The notes under the pieces: generated by a model | What the model was told of the DNA's origin: nothing | Databases searched by the model: none | Seen by the model: the letters and a program-made list of their open reading frames with translations, nothing else | In this document: piece by piece, positions 15,347 through 25,706 of the stretch | Layout: each line of letters starts with the position of its first letter | How positions within the stretch are numbered: the stretch's first letter is position 1 | Position numbers and translations under genes: made by a program | Assembly (NCBI RefSeq): GCF_032925565.1 | Contig: NZ_CP136708.1 | Span: 1,612,001-1,676,000 of the forward strand | Source of the DNA: Alteromonas sp. CI.11.F.A3 | GTDB lineage: Bacteria; Pseudomonadota; Gammaproteobacteria; Enterobacterales; Alteromonadaceae | DNA length: 64,000 nucleotides | Direction of reading: 5' to 3'

Positions 15347-17524
15347 CTAGGCTAATTTCGCCTTCATCTCACGGCGTCTCGCGTGCAGTAATGGCTCTGT
15401 ATAACCACTAGGTTGCTCTTTGCCTTTAAAGATAAGATCGCTAGCGGCTAAGAAACCAATTGAGCTATCTAAATCAGGCATCATAGGGATGTATTCTGCA
15501 TCACCAGCATTTTGCTCATCCACTAGTTTTGCCATACGGCGAAGTGATTCATCAACTTGCTCTGCACTTACAATGCCGTGCTCAAGCCAATTTGCAATAT
15601 GCTGTGATGAAATACGTAGTGTGGCTCTGTCTTCCATCAGTCCAACATTGTTAATATCTGGCACTTTAGAACAGCCTACACCTTGATGCACCCAACGAAC
15701 CACATACCCTAATATACCTTGTACATTGTTATCTATTTCACGCTGTATGGTACCGGCTGATAGCGAATCTCTACTTTCTAGCAGTGGAATCGTCAAGATA
15801 TCGTTAAGGCCAGAGAAACCCTCGTCTAATCCCTTTTGAATGTCGAAAACATTTACATCGTGATAATGCAGAGCGTGCAAAGTGGCAGCGGTAGGTGAGG
15901 GAACCCAAGCGGTATTTGCGCCAGATTTTGGGTGTCCAATTTTGGTATCCATCATATTTTGCATTTCATCGGGAATAGGCCACATGCCTTTACCAATTTG
16001 GGCCTTACCAGAAAGACCACATCGAAGGCCGACGGCTACATTTGCGGTTTCATACGCTTTAATCCACGGCATAGTCTTAAGCGTCGCTTTCTCGGCGAAG
16101 GCCCCTGCAAGCATAGACGTATGAATTTCATCGCCTGTTCTGTCTAAGAAGCCGGTATTAATAAATACAACACGAGACTTCGCTGCATTGATACAAGCGT
16201 CTAAGTTCACACTGGTACGGCGTTCCTCATCCATGATACCCATTTTCAATGTGTTTTTGGGCACATTGATAACGGTTTCAATCTTGGCAAAGAGGGCATC
16301 AGAAAAGGCGACTTCTTCAGGGCCATGCATTTTGGGTTTAACGATATAAATGCTGCCATGACGAGAATTTTGGAATGGGCTATTATTCAGTAAATCATGC
16401 TTGGCGATGAGCGAAGTCACTAAACCGTCCATAATACCTTCTGGTACTGGCTCACCATCAAATAGCATAGCGTCGTTTGTCATTAGATGACCTACATTAC
16501 GGACAAACATAAGGCTGCGTGCAGATAAAGACAATTGCTCTTGGTTCGTTACATGTTTTGAAGGCGAGTACACTCTATCTTCATGCATAGCGCGAACGAT
16601 GGTTTTGCCACCTTTGTTCATTTCAATGCTTAAAGAGCCTTTCATTAGCCCTAACCAATTACTGTAAACCAGGGTTTTGTCTTCGGCATCAACGGCGGCA
16701 ACTGAGTCTTCGCAATCCATAATAGTAGTAAGCGCGGCTTCAATTAACACATCTTTCACGCCAGCGGCGTCAGTTTTACCAATAGGGCTGGTGATATCTA
16801 TCTGAATTTCAAAGTGCAGACCATTGTGAACAAATAATAGTGCGGTAGGAGCAGTAATATCACCTTGGTAGCCTTGCCACTGTTCGGTGTTTGCAAGCGT
16901 GGTGATGTCACCGTCGGTTAACGAAATCGCTAATTTGCCGGTTTCAATTTTATAACCGGTCACATCAGCGTGACTTCCCTTCGCAAGTGGAAGCATATTG
17001 TCTAAATAGGCTTTCGCTTTCGCTACCACTTTCTCGCCACGTACTGGGTTATAGCTTTTGCCGGGTTCTGCCCCGTTCTCATCGCTAATAACATCAGTGC
17101 CGTACAAAGCATCGTACAAACTACCCCAGCGGGCATTAACAGCATTTAATGCATAGCGGGCATTGTTAATTGGTACCACTAATTGAGGACCAGCCATGGT
17201 AGCAATTTCTGCATCCACGTTTGTGGTATCTGCTTGCACCGTTTCAGGCTGCTCTACTAGATAACCAATTTCTTTTAGGAAAGTAATGTACTGCTCACCA
17301 AAAGCGGGGTTTCCTGCTTGGTGATAATTATCGATAGCGAGTTGGAGTTGTTCTCGTTTTTCTAGCAGGGCACGATTTTGAGGAACGAATTCTGAAAAGA
17401 GGGCTTCTGCACCTTGCCAAAATGCGTCTGGTTGAACACCAGTGCCTGGCATTGCCTGTTGGTTGATGAAATCATCGAGTTGCTCAGCAACCTGTAAACG
17501 GCCTCGAGTAATATAATTTTGCAT
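15347..17524 (-). CDS. glcB: Malate synthase G
   Basis: A 725-residue enzyme, full length for the G isoform. It condenses glyoxylate with acetyl-CoA to malate in the cytoplasm, the second step of the glyoxylate shunt. Visible landmarks are the catalytic Arg region [17 protein letters not shown] near residue 430, [19 protein letters not shown] near residue 535, and the catalytic Asp in [12 protein letters not shown] near residue 628. It lies downstream of a LysR regulator and isocitrate lyase on the same strand, and has its own terminator. The pairing of aceA with glcB instead of aceB differs from enterobacteria. Confidence 0.96.
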   Translation of the reverse strand: MQNYITRGRLQVAEQLDDFINQQAMPGTGVQPDAFWQGAEALFSEFVPQNRALLEKREQLQLAIDNYHQAGNPAFGEQYITFLKEIGYLVEQPETVQADTTNVDAEIATMAGPQLVVPINNARYALNAVNARWGSLYDALYGTDVISDENGAEPGKSYNPVRGEKVVAKAKAYLDNMLPLAKGSHADVTGYKIETGKLAISLTDGDITTLANTEQWQGYQGDITAPTALLFVHNGLHFEIQIDITSPIGKTDAAGVKDVLIEAALTTIMDCEDSVAAVDAEDKTLVYSNWLGLMKGSLSIEMNKGGKTIVRAMHEDRVYSPSKHVTNQEQLSLSARSLMFVRNVGHLMTNDAMLFDGEPVPEGIMDGLVTSLIAKHDLLNNSPFQNSRHGSIYIVKPKMHGPEEVAFSDALFAKIETVINVPKNTLKMGIMDEERRTSVNLDACINAAKSRVVFINTGFLDRTGDEIHTSMLAGAFAEKATLKTMPWIKAYETANVAVGLRCGLSGKAQIGKGMWPIPDEMQNMMDTKIGHPKSGANTAWVPSPTAATLHALHYHDVNVFDIQKGLDEGFSGLNDILTIPLLESRDSLSAGTIQREIDNNVQGILGYVVRWVHQGVGCSKVPDINNVGLMEDRATLRISSQHIANWLEHGIVSAEQVDESLRRMAKLVDEQNAGDAEYIPMMPDLDSSIGFLAASDLIFKGKEQPSGYTEPLLHARRREMKAKLA

Positions 17525-17678
17525 AACTACCTCTATACATTTTCTGTAGCTCTAGTGTAGAGAGTATAGAGGCAGTTTTTTAATTTATGGTTCCTATCTT
17601 TGCCATTTCTTCAGTGAATGTTCATGTGCAATTAGTATTCACATTTGAAATCTTAACGGCATGAAGCAAGATGGTGCT

Positions 17679-18623
17679 CTAGCTGTCACTCATTTCATTC
17701 GCGACATCGCTAATTAAACGGCGCAACCAAATGTGTCCTGCATCATGATGCAGTAGCGCACTCCAAGCCATTTTCAACGCGATTGGGGGAATATCAAAAG
17801 GCGGCTCTTTTACCACAACGCTAGGGTCGTCTTTGAATAACTTCGCTGCTTTGCTTGGCAAGGTGGCTATAAGCTTTTGCGTTTTGGCTATTTGCAATGC
17901 GGCATGGTAGTGGCGCGTAAATACTCGAATAGCCCGTTGCTTGCCTATTTTGGTTAGCTCAGCATCTACCCAACCTAGTTTCTGTACTTCCGTTGGGTCA
18001 ATACCCACGCCAACACCGAAGCCAGTTTTACTCACCCAAATATGTTGAGCGTTTAAATAACTGTCTAAGTCGCATTTTGCTACCAGCGGGTGATCTGAAC
18101 TCATTACACAGCTGAAGGTATCGTACCAAATCACTTTTTGGTGAAAAGATAGCGGCAGTTCTTCAAAGCGGTTAATGGCCATATCGACCTTGCCTTGCTC
18201 TACATCATGAAAGGTCACGTCACTAGGGGTGATTAAATCTAATGTAATATTCGGCGCCAGGTCGGCTAACCTGCCTACTAGCTCAAGCAATAACGTGCTT
18301 TCAGCATAATCACTGGTCATGATACGAAAGGTGCGTTCACTGGTTAGCGGATCAAAATCGGTTTCAGGCTGAATTGAGCTTTCAAGTCGACTGAGTACAT
18401 CACGAATAGTGGGTTGAAGTTCAAGTGCTCGTTTTGTTGGCGTCATTCCGTCGCTGGTGCGCACCAATAAAGGGTCTTTAAACAAGTCACGTAAACGCTT
18501 TAGCCCATTGCTCATCGCAGGTTGCGTAATGCTTAGCTGATTGGCCGCTTTTGTTACACTGCCTTCCCGCAGTAAGACATCTAAATATACCAGTAAATTT
18601 AAGTCGACCTTCGCTATATTCAT
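17679..18623 (-). CDS. LysR-family transcriptional regulator
   Basis: A 314-residue LysR regulator. The N-terminal winged helix-turn-helix (residues 6-65) includes GSVTKAANQLSITQPAMS, followed by the linker helix and a periplasmic-binding-protein-like effector domain. It lies between aceA (258 bp upstream) and glcB (154 bp downstream), all on the minus strand. By position it may respond to an acetate- or fatty-acid-derived signal and regulate the glyoxylate shunt. That is inference from neighbourhood; no binding site was identified with confidence. Confidence 0.9.
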   Translation of the reverse strand: MNIAKVDLNLLVYLDVLLREGSVTKAANQLSITQPAMSNGLKRLRDLFKDPLLVRTSDGMTPTKRALELQPTIRDVLSRLESSIQPETDFDPLTSERTFRIMTSDYAESTLLLELVGRLADLAPNITLDLITPSDVTFHDVEQGKVDMAINRFEELPLSFHQKVIWYDTFSCVMSSDHPLVAKCDLDSYLNAQHIWVSKTGFGVGVGIDPTEVQKLGWVDAELTKIGKQRAIRVFTRHYHAALQIAKTQKLIATLPSKAAKLFKDDPSVVVKEPPFDIPPIALKMAWSALLHHDAGHIWLRRLISDVANEMSDS

Positions 18624-18832
18624 TATTGTAATGCTCTTAATAAACTCAATTAGACTCAGCTATTATAAAGCCTTTTTAATCTGCTGTCAGATACGCTTTT
18701 GGTCTTACGTTTAAAAAGCGCAAAATCCCTAAGCTGCTGAAAAATATGTTTAATTATATTTATGGTGCTAGTTTGGGCATAACTTCTAGAATTTAGCGAC
18801 ATGGTAAATACAGATAAATTCGCTGAATAATA

Positions 18833-18857
18833 AAAAAAGGCACCCGAAGGTGCCTTT
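18833..18857 (-). terminator. Rho-independent terminator of aceA
   Basis: On the minus strand AAAGGCACC-TTCG-GGTGCCTTT with a UUCG tetraloop is followed by a T-rich tail. It is 24 bp past the aceA stop and separates aceA from the LysR gene. Confidence 0.93.
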
Positions 18858-18881
18858 GAACAAAGTTGGGATACTTTGTGT

Positions 18882-20477
18882 TTAAACGTCGAACTGGTTC
18901 ATGGTGTTATCATCACCAGAAGCTTTAAGTGCACCTTCACCAGAGAAGTACTCTTTGTGTGTATCACCTAAATCTGAACCTGCCATTGCTTGGTGTTTAA
19001 CACACGCAAGGCCTTGGCGAATTTCTTGGCGCTGAACACCGCGAACATAAGCCAGCATACCTTCTTCACCAAAGTAGCCTTTAGCCAAGTTGTCAGTAGA
19101 CAATGCCGTAGTATGGTAAGTCGGTAGTGTAATAAGGTGATGGAAAATACCCGCTTCACGTGCAGCATCTGCTTGGAAGCTCTTGATTTTTTCATCAGCT
19201 GTAGTGGCTAGTTCAGTTGTATCGTACTCTTCGCTCATCAACTTAGCACGGTCGTATGAAGAAACATCTTTGCCTTCTTCAGCCCAAGTATCAAACACTT
19301 GCTGGCGGAAGTTCAGTGTCCAGTTGAAAGAAGGTGAGTTGTTGTAAACCAATTTCGCGTTTGGTACTTCTTTACGAATGGCGTTAACCATTTCAGCAAT
19401 CTGACCAACGTGAGGTTTTTCAGTTTCAATCCACAACAAGTCTGCGCCGTGTTTAAGTGATGTTATACAATCTAGTACTACGCGGTCGAAACCAGAGTTG
19501 TCTTTAAAGCGGAACAAACCATTAGGTAAGCGCTCAGGTTTTACTAGTTGTCCGCCTTGTTTCAATACAAGGTCGCCTTCAGATAAATCGTCAGCACCGT
19601 TAACGGGTGTTGTTTTTAAGAATGCATTGTACTGAGCCGCAAGGTCGCTTTCAGAGGTTGATACGGGGATTTTTTGCGTTAAACCTGCACCTAGTGAATC
19701 GGTACGAGCAACAATAACGCCATCGTCTACGCCAAGCTCTAGGAATGCATAACGAACGGCATTGATTTTAGCGAGGAAGTCTTCATGTGGAACGGTAACT
19801 TTACCATCTTGGTGACCACATTGTTTTGCATCAGAAACTTGGTTTTCAATCTGAATACAACAAGCACCGGCTTCAATCATCTGCTTAGCTAATAAGTAGG
19901 TAGCTTCTTCGTTACCGAAACCCGCATCGATATCGGCAATGATAGGTACTACATGGGTTTCGTAGTTATCAATTTGACTTTGAATGGCTGCCGTATCGCC
20001 GCCATTGGCTTTCGCGTCATCTAACTTATGGAACAAGTCGCCTAACTCACGAGCGTCCGCTTGGCGCAAGAAAGTGTATAACTCTTCAATGAGTGAAGAA
20101 ACGGTCGTTTTTTCATGCATTGATTGGTCTGGAAGAGGTCCGAATTCAGAGCGAAGGGCGGCTACCATCCAGCCTGAAAGGTATAAGTAGCTCTTATCAG
20201 TAGTACCTTGGTGTTTCTTCACTGCCAACATTTTCTGTTGACCTACAAAACCATGCCAGCAACCTAAAGACTGAGTATATTGCGCCGTGTCAGCATCATA
20301 ATCTGCCATGTCTTTTCGCATGATAGCAGCAGTGTAACGCGCAATGTCTAAACCAGTCTTAAACCGGTTTTGGATTTTCATTCTAGCAGCGTACTCAGGG
20401 CTAATGCCTTCCCAAGCACCTTTTTGTGCTGCTTTTAACGTGGCGAAGTTATCAATATCTGTTTGATACTGCGACAT
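18882..20477 (-). CDS. aceA: Isocitrate lyase (large, 531-residue type)
   Basis: Cleaves isocitrate to succinate and glyoxylate in the cytoplasm, the first step of the glyoxylate shunt. At 531 residues it belongs to the longer Pseudomonas-type class rather than the 430-residue E. coli type. The catalytic signature is SDAKQCGHQDGKVTVPHEDF near residue 213 (KQCGH, where many enzymes have KKCGH), and the metal/substrate Asp residues lie in IADIDAGFGNEEATYLL near residue 180. The ATG follows GGGAG. A UUCG terminator follows the stop. It shares the strand with the LysR regulator and glcB. Confidence 0.96.
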   Translation of the reverse strand: MSQYQTDIDNFATLKAAQKGAWEGISPEYAARMKIQNRFKTGLDIARYTAAIMRKDMADYDADTAQYTQSLGCWHGFVGQQKMLAVKKHQGTTDKSYLYLSGWMVAALRSEFGPLPDQSMHEKTTVSSLIEELYTFLRQADARELGDLFHKLDDAKANGGDTAAIQSQIDNYETHVVPIIADIDAGFGNEEATYLLAKQMIEAGACCIQIENQVSDAKQCGHQDGKVTVPHEDFLAKINAVRYAFLELGVDDGVIVARTDSLGAGLTQKIPVSTSESDLAAQYNAFLKTTPVNGADDLSEGDLVLKQGGQLVKPERLPNGLFRFKDNSGFDRVVLDCITSLKHGADLLWIETEKPHVGQIAEMVNAIRKEVPNAKLVYNNSPSFNWTLNFRQQVFDTWAEEGKDVSSYDRAKLMSEEYDTTELATTADEKIKSFQADAAREAGIFHHLITLPTYHTTALSTDNLAKGYFGEEGMLAYVRGVQRQEIRQGLACVKHQAMAGSDLGDTHKEYFSGEGALKASGDDNTMNQFDV

Positions 20478-20892
20478 GAGCGTTTCTCCCTACTATAATT
20501 GTTATCAAATGTTGTTTTGAGAATTCGCATTGGTGCGTTCTCTTAAGCTTCCATTTCATCCTAGTGCGGCTATCAAAATAATAAAAGTGTATAATTTTGA
20601 TTGCCGTCATTCATGGTGTGAATATATTTTGTGTTGAGATAGTGTTGATAAGACGTTTTGAAAAGTGTCTAGAGTCGGTTCGTACCCAGCATCGATGTTC
20701 ACTAATATTCGTAAGAACGTGATTTGTGGACTAGCTTTTACTTTGGAGAATAAAAATTAGGCGGGTTATTAGCATAATTGATAATAGGTTTCTGATTGCA
20801 GGGCGTGTAAATTCTTTTGACACTTAGCTGTATTTCAGCAAATGGTAGCAGGCATTCCGAATAATTGGTTTAGAGAATTAAAGTGAGTAACG
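20478..20892. other. Divergent intergenic region, aceA / cheV
   Basis: These 415 bp separate the divergent aceA and cheV genes and must hold both promoters. I see no open frame, no strong hairpin and no convincing CRP or FliA site. The half of the region nearer cheV is AT-rich. Confidence 0.5.
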
Positions 20893-21846
20893 ATGAGTAA
20901 CGGCGTCCTTTCCTCAGTTGATCAGCGCACTAAGTTAGTGGGTGAAAACAGACTTGAATTGCTGATGTTTCAGTTGGGTTCTCGTCACATCTTTGCCATG
21001 AATGTTTTCAAAATCAAAGAAGTTATCAACATTCCTAAATTTAATAGCATGCCTGGTTCTCACCAAAACCTTAAAGGTGTGATGAACTATCGAGGCAGTG
21101 CCATTCCTATCATTGATATACGCCAAGCGATTAAAATGCGCGGCGGTTCAATAGGTAGCGATGCACATAACGTTATCATTACAGAGTACAACCGAACTGT
21201 TCAGGGTTTCATTATTGGTAAGGTAATGAATATTGTGAATACGTCTTGGGATACTATCCAGCCACCGCCCAGTGGAATGGGTAAAACTAATTACCTTACT
21301 GCCATCACACAAGTTGAAGTACAAGGTAAAAAAGAGATTGTTGAAATTATTGATGTGGAAAAGGTACTAGCCGAGATCATTGATTACGATATCTCTATTT
21401 CCGACAAAGTGCTTGATAAAGACATCGTTAATCACTTTAAAGACAAAAAAGTACTGATTGTTGATGATTCAAGCACGGCAAGAAAACAAGTTAGAGACAC
21501 GCTAGAGCAATTAGGAATAACCATCATTGAGAGAAAAAATGGGGCTGAGGCATTAGCTTTACTTCAAGAGTGGGCAGATGCAGGTAAGCGCCCCAGTGAT
21601 GAAATATTGATGATGTTTACCGATGCTGAAATGCCAGAGATGGACGGCTATAGGTTAACCTCGGAAGTACGAAATGATCCCAGAATGCAAGATCTCTTCA
21701 TAACGTTAAACACCTCATTAAGCGGCAGTTTTAATGATGCTATGGTTGAAAAGGTAGGCTGTGACCGGTTTATCTCCAAATTCCAACCCGATATGCTTGT
21801 AGAAGTTGCCCAACAACGACTTCGAGACTTCCTCTCAGAAAATTAG
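20893..21846 (+). CDS. cheV: Chemotaxis coupling protein CheV (CheW-REC)
   Basis: A 317-residue CheV. An N-terminal CheW-like domain (about residues 15-165: MFQLGSRHIFAMNVFKIKEV, then GVMNYRGSAIPIIDI) couples receptors to CheA. A C-terminal receiver domain (about 190-317) holds VLIVDDSSTARKQ, the phosphoacceptor Asp in MFTDAEMPEMDGY and the conserved Lys in RFISKFQPD. It modulates CheA signalling in response to phosphorylation. It is a lone chemotaxis gene here, as CheV paralogues often are; no other che or fli genes are visible. Confidence 0.95.
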   Translation: MSNGVLSSVDQRTKLVGENRLELLMFQLGSRHIFAMNVFKIKEVINIPKFNSMPGSHQNLKGVMNYRGSAIPIIDIRQAIKMRGGSIGSDAHNVIITEYNRTVQGFIIGKVMNIVNTSWDTIQPPPSGMGKTNYLTAITQVEVQGKKEIVEIIDVEKVLAEIIDYDISISDKVLDKDIVNHFKDKKVLIVDDSSTARKQVRDTLEQLGITIIERKNGAEALALLQEWADAGKRPSDEILMMFTDAEMPEMDGYRLTSEVRNDPRMQDLFITLNTSLSGSFNDAMVEKVGCDRFISKFQPDMLVEVAQQRLRDFLSEN

Positions 21847-21989
21847 TTATTCCTCAAAAGACATCAACCCCCTGTCGACGCTATTTACCCTTAATGCTTT
21901 GAGAAAAGGGCGGGTCTGCCTTACACTAACGCCTTCAATAATAAGCATGTTCAACATTCTCGCCATGTTCTGGTGAATATTTTGTGCAA

Positions 21990-22005
21990 TGTGTGAAATG
22001 ACACA
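21990..22005. promoter_or_regulatory. Inverted repeat upstream of alkaline phosphatase gene
   Basis: TGTGTGAAATGACACA has five-base complementary arms (TGTGT/ACACA) around six bases. It lies 89 bp before the phosphatase start and 27 bp before a hairpin terminator. It could be an operator; it is not a clean CRP site or Pho box. Confidence 0.35.
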
Positions 22006-22031
22006 ATTCTTAAATGCGACCCATTTAGGAT

Positions 22032-22057
22032 GAGGGTCGTCCGCGCCCTCGTTTTTT
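22032..22057 (+). terminator. Terminator or attenuator just upstream of alkaline phosphatase
   Basis: GAGGG-T-CG, TCCG loop, CG-CCCTC form a GC-rich stem with one bulge, followed by GTTTTTT. It stands 185 bp after cheV and only 36 bp before the phosphatase ATG. It may end cheV transcription or act as a leader attenuator for the phosphatase gene, since little room remains for a promoter between it and the ribosome site. Confidence 0.7.
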
Positions 22058-22093
22058 GATATATGGCGCTTTTTTAGTTCTCAGGGAAGTTTC

Positions 22094-23554
22094 ATGATTT
22101 ATAGTAAACGCAAACTATTAACCACCTTAACACTATGCGGCTCGCTTTGTGTATTGTCTGGGTGTGGCTCTACATCAAATGAAAGTGCGCAAAAGACAGT
22201 TGCGCAAAACTCAGCACCTAAAAATATTATCATGGTGGTAGCTGATGGAATGGGGCCTGCTTTCACTACGGCTTACCGTAATTATGTTGATGACAAAAAT
22301 ACCCCTGAAGTTGATGCGGTAGTATTCGATGATATTTTGATGGGTAACGCATCTACTTACCCAGCGCCAGTATCAGGTTTTGTAACCGATTCAGCAGCTG
22401 CGGCCACCGCATTAGCGTCTGGTGTGAAATCTTATAATGGTGCCGTTGGTGTTGATGTGGATAAAAAGCCTGTTAAATCGGTTATGCATTACGCCAAATT
22501 GAAAGGCATGCGGACAGGCCTAGCGGTCACCTCACAAATTGTTCACGCTACGCCAGCGGCTTATATCGCACACAACGAAAGTCGTCAGAACTACAATGCC
22601 ATTGCCGACGATTTTTTCGATGTGCGCGTAAATGGAGAGCTTGTTGCTGATGTAATGTTAGGTGGCGGAACCGATTTTTTTGAACGCGAAGATCGTAATA
22701 TCATTGGCGAGTTTATCGATGCCGGTTATGAATATACTGACACTTACAACCGCTTAGCCACTGTGCCTAAAGGCAGTAATGTATTGGGCTTGTTTGCTTC
22801 GGTAGCTTTACCTGCCATGCTGGACGATAGCCGCGACAATCGTCTTAAATACTTAACAGAACATGCAATTAAGCACCTAGAAAACGACAATGGGTACTTC
22901 TTGTTGGTTGAAGCCAGCCAAGTAGACTGGGCGGGTCACGCCAATGATATCGCATCGGCGATGGCTGAAATGCAAGACCTTGCCTACACCATAGAGTTCT
23001 TAAAGACTTATGTGCAAACGCACCCAGACACCTTGGTTGTTCTCACGGCTGATCACAGTACTGGCGGTCTAACTATAGGTGCTAGAGGTGACTATAGCTG
23101 GAGCCCAGAGTATTTAAATAATCTGAAAGCGTCACTGGGTACTATAGCCAAGAATATGGTTGAGCAAGATAACCCAGGTGAATATGTTGCAACGACTTTT
23201 GGTTTTGATGTTACCGATGAAGAAATCGCCACGTTCGACAGCATTGCTCAGCAAGATGTGAAAGCACGCTTTAATGCCTTGAAAGTATTTTTAGATAACA
23301 AAACCAATACTGGCTGGACAACATCAGGGCATACCGGTGTAGATGTAGAAGTATTCGCGTTCGGCGCCGGCCATAATGATTTTATGGGGCAAATAGACAA
23401 TACGGATATTGCTAAGAAAATTTTTAACTTCATTGATAAACGTAATTCGACTACCCAAGGTATTTCAACAAATGTTGAGTTAATAAAAACAACTGACAAA
23501 AAAGATGCGACCAACACAAGTTGTGATTTTAAAGAAAATTGGCGTTGTGATTAA
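22094..23554 (+). CDS. phoA: Alkaline phosphatase, PhoA-type lipoprotein
   Basis: A 486-residue phosphomonoesterase. The N-terminus (LCGSLCVLSGCGSTSN) has a lipobox, so the enzyme is probably membrane-tethered in the periplasm or at the surface. The metal-binding motif IIMVVADGMGPAFTTAYRN is near residue 47, and the nucleophile Ser lies in FVTDSAAAATALASGVKSYN near residue 100. C-terminal zinc ligands are in VVLTADHSTGGL and TTSGHTGVDVEVFAFG. It releases phosphate from organic esters. AGGGAA precedes the ATG. The glutaminase gene follows 22 bp downstream, so the two may be cotranscribed. Confidence 0.92.
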   Translation: MIYSKRKLLTTLTLCGSLCVLSGCGSTSNESAQKTVAQNSAPKNIIMVVADGMGPAFTTAYRNYVDDKNTPEVDAVVFDDILMGNASTYPAPVSGFVTDSAAAATALASGVKSYNGAVGVDVDKKPVKSVMHYAKLKGMRTGLAVTSQIVHATPAAYIAHNESRQNYNAIADDFFDVRVNGELVADVMLGGGTDFFEREDRNIIGEFIDAGYEYTDTYNRLATVPKGSNVLGLFASVALPAMLDDSRDNRLKYLTEHAIKHLENDNGYFLLVEASQVDWAGHANDIASAMAEMQDLAYTIEFLKTYVQTHPDTLVVLTADHSTGGLTIGARGDYSWSPEYLNNLKASLGTIAKNMVEQDNPGEYVATTFGFDVTDEEIATFDSIAQQDVKARFNALKVFLDNKTNTGWTTSGHTGVDVEVFAFGAGHNDFMGQIDNTDIAKKIFNFIDKRNSTTQGISTNVELIKTTDKKDATNTSCDFKENWRCD

Positions 23555-23576
23555 AAAATAAAGGAATACTGCGCTA

Positions 23577-24485
23577 ATGCTTGAACTGTTAGAAGCCATT
23601 TTTGATGAAGTAAAACCAATGCTAGGGGAGGGGAAAGTCGCAGACTATATTCCTGCGCTAGCCAGTGTTGACCCTCATCAATTTGGCATTGCCATTTGTG
23701 ATATTGAAGGGCGCATTACATCAATTGGTGATGCCGATGTGCCTTTTTCTATTCAAAGTATATCCAAAGTTTTCAATTTAGTGCTTGCCATGAATCACTA
23801 TGGCGAAGATATGTGGGAACGAGTGGGCTGTGAACCGTCGGGTCTGCCTTTCAACTCGCTAGTACAGTTGGAGTATGAAGATGGTATACCACGAAACCCG
23901 TTTATTAATGCGGGTGCACTAGTGGTTAGTGACATGACACAGTCTCGTTTCGCCTCACCTCATATCGGTATGCGAGATTTTGTTAGGCGCCTATCCTGCA
24001 ACGATAATATTTTTGCCAATAAAGTGGTTGCTGATTCTGAATTTGAGCACCGTGCTAGAAATGCAGCCATGGCCTATTTAATGAAAGCCTACAACAACTT
24101 TGAAAATGAAGTTGAAGATGTATTGCATAGCTACTTTAACAACTGCGCATTGGAAATGAGTTGTGTGGATTTAGCACGCGCCACAAACTTTTTAGCAAAT
24201 AGAGGTTACTCTATTTGTGCCGATGAACAGGTACTAAGCCCAGATCAAAACCGTCAAGTGAACGCATTGTTAGCTACAAGCGGTATGTATGACGAAGCAG
24301 GGAGTTTTGCTTTTAAGGTTGGCTTACCGGGGAAAAGTGGGGTTGGCGGGGGAGTGATTGCCGTAGTACCGGGTCGCTTTTCTATTTGTGTGTTCTCACC
24401 TGCGCTAAACGCGGTGGGGAACTCTCATTTAGGTGTTGCTGCGCTTACTTCATTAAGCAAGCGCATTAATTGGTCGGTTTACTAA
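23577..24485 (+). CDS. glsA: Glutaminase
   Basis: A 302-residue glutaminase of the serine-dependent beta-lactamase-like fold, converting glutamine to glutamate and ammonia in the cytoplasm. The catalytic S-x-x-K is in [14 protein letters not shown] near residue 60, followed by [14 protein letters not shown] near residue 108 and [16 protein letters not shown] near residue 255. Its length is standard. AAGGA lies 10 bases before the ATG. The last 20 bp overlap the 3' end of the convergent acyltransferase gene. Confidence 0.96.
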   Translation: MLELLEAIFDEVKPMLGEGKVADYIPALASVDPHQFGIAICDIEGRITSIGDADVPFSIQSISKVFNLVLAMNHYGEDMWERVGCEPSGLPFNSLVQLEYEDGIPRNPFINAGALVVSDMTQSRFASPHIGMRDFVRRLSCNDNIFANKVVADSEFEHRARNAAMAYLMKAYNNFENEVEDVLHSYFNNCALEMSCVDLARATNFLANRGYSICADEQVLSPDQNRQVNALLATSGMYDEAGSFAFKVGLPGKSGVGGGVIAVVPGRFSICVFSPALNAVGNSHLGVAALTSLSKRINWSVY

Positions 24486-25638
24486 CCGTGTTTTGCTTTT
24501 TCTTAACGCCTGATTTTCCCATCTTGATGAAAGGCTGTTCTATTATTAAAAAGGTCAAGCAAGAAAAAATAACTACGATAATTGATACTATTGGAAGTAT
24601 TGTCAAAAATTCAATAAAAGACCTTGTTTTAAAGTCAACTAACTCTATCTCAGTGAACAATACGTACAGAACAATCCCATGCAGTAAATATATGCTATAA
24701 CTTGCTTCACCAAGTACTCTGCAGCTTTTCCACCGAAGAATACCGAATATTGAATTTCCGTTAGTAATGAGAAAAAATAAGACAAATATTAGTATCGAAT
24801 GTGCTACATCTAAAGTACGAGGGTATAGGGTAATAATTAAAATAAGGAATAAGGTCGCGATAGATACCGACGTTGAGTCATAATTAAAATCGTTTCTAAG
24901 AGTTTTTAGTAAGTAAGCTGTAAGTCCCCCAAAGAAAAAGTAGAGAAAAAACTTAGAGCTTATTCCCAATACTTCTAATGGGTAGAGAAATAAATAAAAC
25001 ACCCCACTGAAAAAAATTACAAGAGTTAATATCTTACTTCTAAATACAAGCTGTATTAAAGGTAAAGATAGGTAAAAAAGCCATTCGTATTTTAAAGTCC
25101 AATCTACGGATGCAATTATTCGTTTTGAATCAGCAAATTCGTTAATTGACCGGCCATAGAATAATAGCCATAAGACAATGTCTTTAAAAAAACTTTGCCA
25201 ATCACCAATCTGAAAGTTAGTGTTTTTGAGTGACAAGATTAAAACTATTATGAGAGCGAAAAAATATAAAGGCTGAATTCGAAATAATCTTGATTTAAAC
25301 AGCAAAAACCAATTAACTTTCTTTTTTGAAATGAGTCGGTCTATGAACAAAAAACCAGTAATCATGAAAAATAGTACCACTCCCACTTTACCAAAATTTT
25401 GATAAATATCACTTTCTGGGCGTCGCCAAACCCCATCGATTTTCCAATAATAGGTGATTACGAAATGATGTATAAAAACGGAAAATGCCAAAAAACCTCT
25501 TAGGCCATCTAATGTTACCAAACGGCCATATTGAGGAGGAAGAATTGATGGGAAAAATCGAATAAACGATTTTGCAGCTAGTATTGCGATGGCAAAACTA
25601 GAAAGAACAATAAACGCTTCCATGGTTACTTTCTTCAA
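24466..25638 (-). CDS. Acyltransferase family 3 membrane protein
   Basis: A 390-residue integral-membrane acyltransferase with about ten hydrophobic helices. The N-terminal signature is [20 protein letters not shown] (catalytic-type His in helix 1-2), followed by [17 protein letters not shown]. The C-terminal part ends [16 protein letters not shown]. It probably O-acetylates a surface glycan such as an O-antigen. The gene is visibly richer in A and T than its neighbours and uses many AAA/ATA/TTA codons, suggesting horizontal gain. Its 3' end overlaps glsA by 20 bp. Confidence 0.9.
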   Translation of the reverse strand: MKKVTMEAFIVLSSFAIAILAAKSFIRFFPSILPPQYGRLVTLDGLRGFLAFSVFIHHFVITYYWKIDGVWRRPESDIYQNFGKVGVVLFFMITGFLFIDRLISKKKVNWFLLFKSRLFRIQPLYFFALIIVLILSLKNTNFQIGDWQSFFKDIVLWLLFYGRSINEFADSKRIIASVDWTLKYEWLFYLSLPLIQLVFRSKILTLVIFFSGVFYLFLYPLEVLGISSKFFLYFFFGGLTAYLLKTLRNDFNYDSTSVSIATLFLILIITLYPRTLDVAHSILIFVLFFLITNGNSIFGILRWKSCRVLGEASYSIYLLHGIVLYVLFTEIELVDFKTRSFIEFLTILPIVSIIVVIFSCLTFLIIEQPFIKMGKSGVKKKQNTVSKPTN

Positions 25639-25706
25639 TCAAGTTTAATCAAATTGACTATAGCAGTATTTATAGTGACATATATCACTAATTACTTTGT
25701 TACAAG

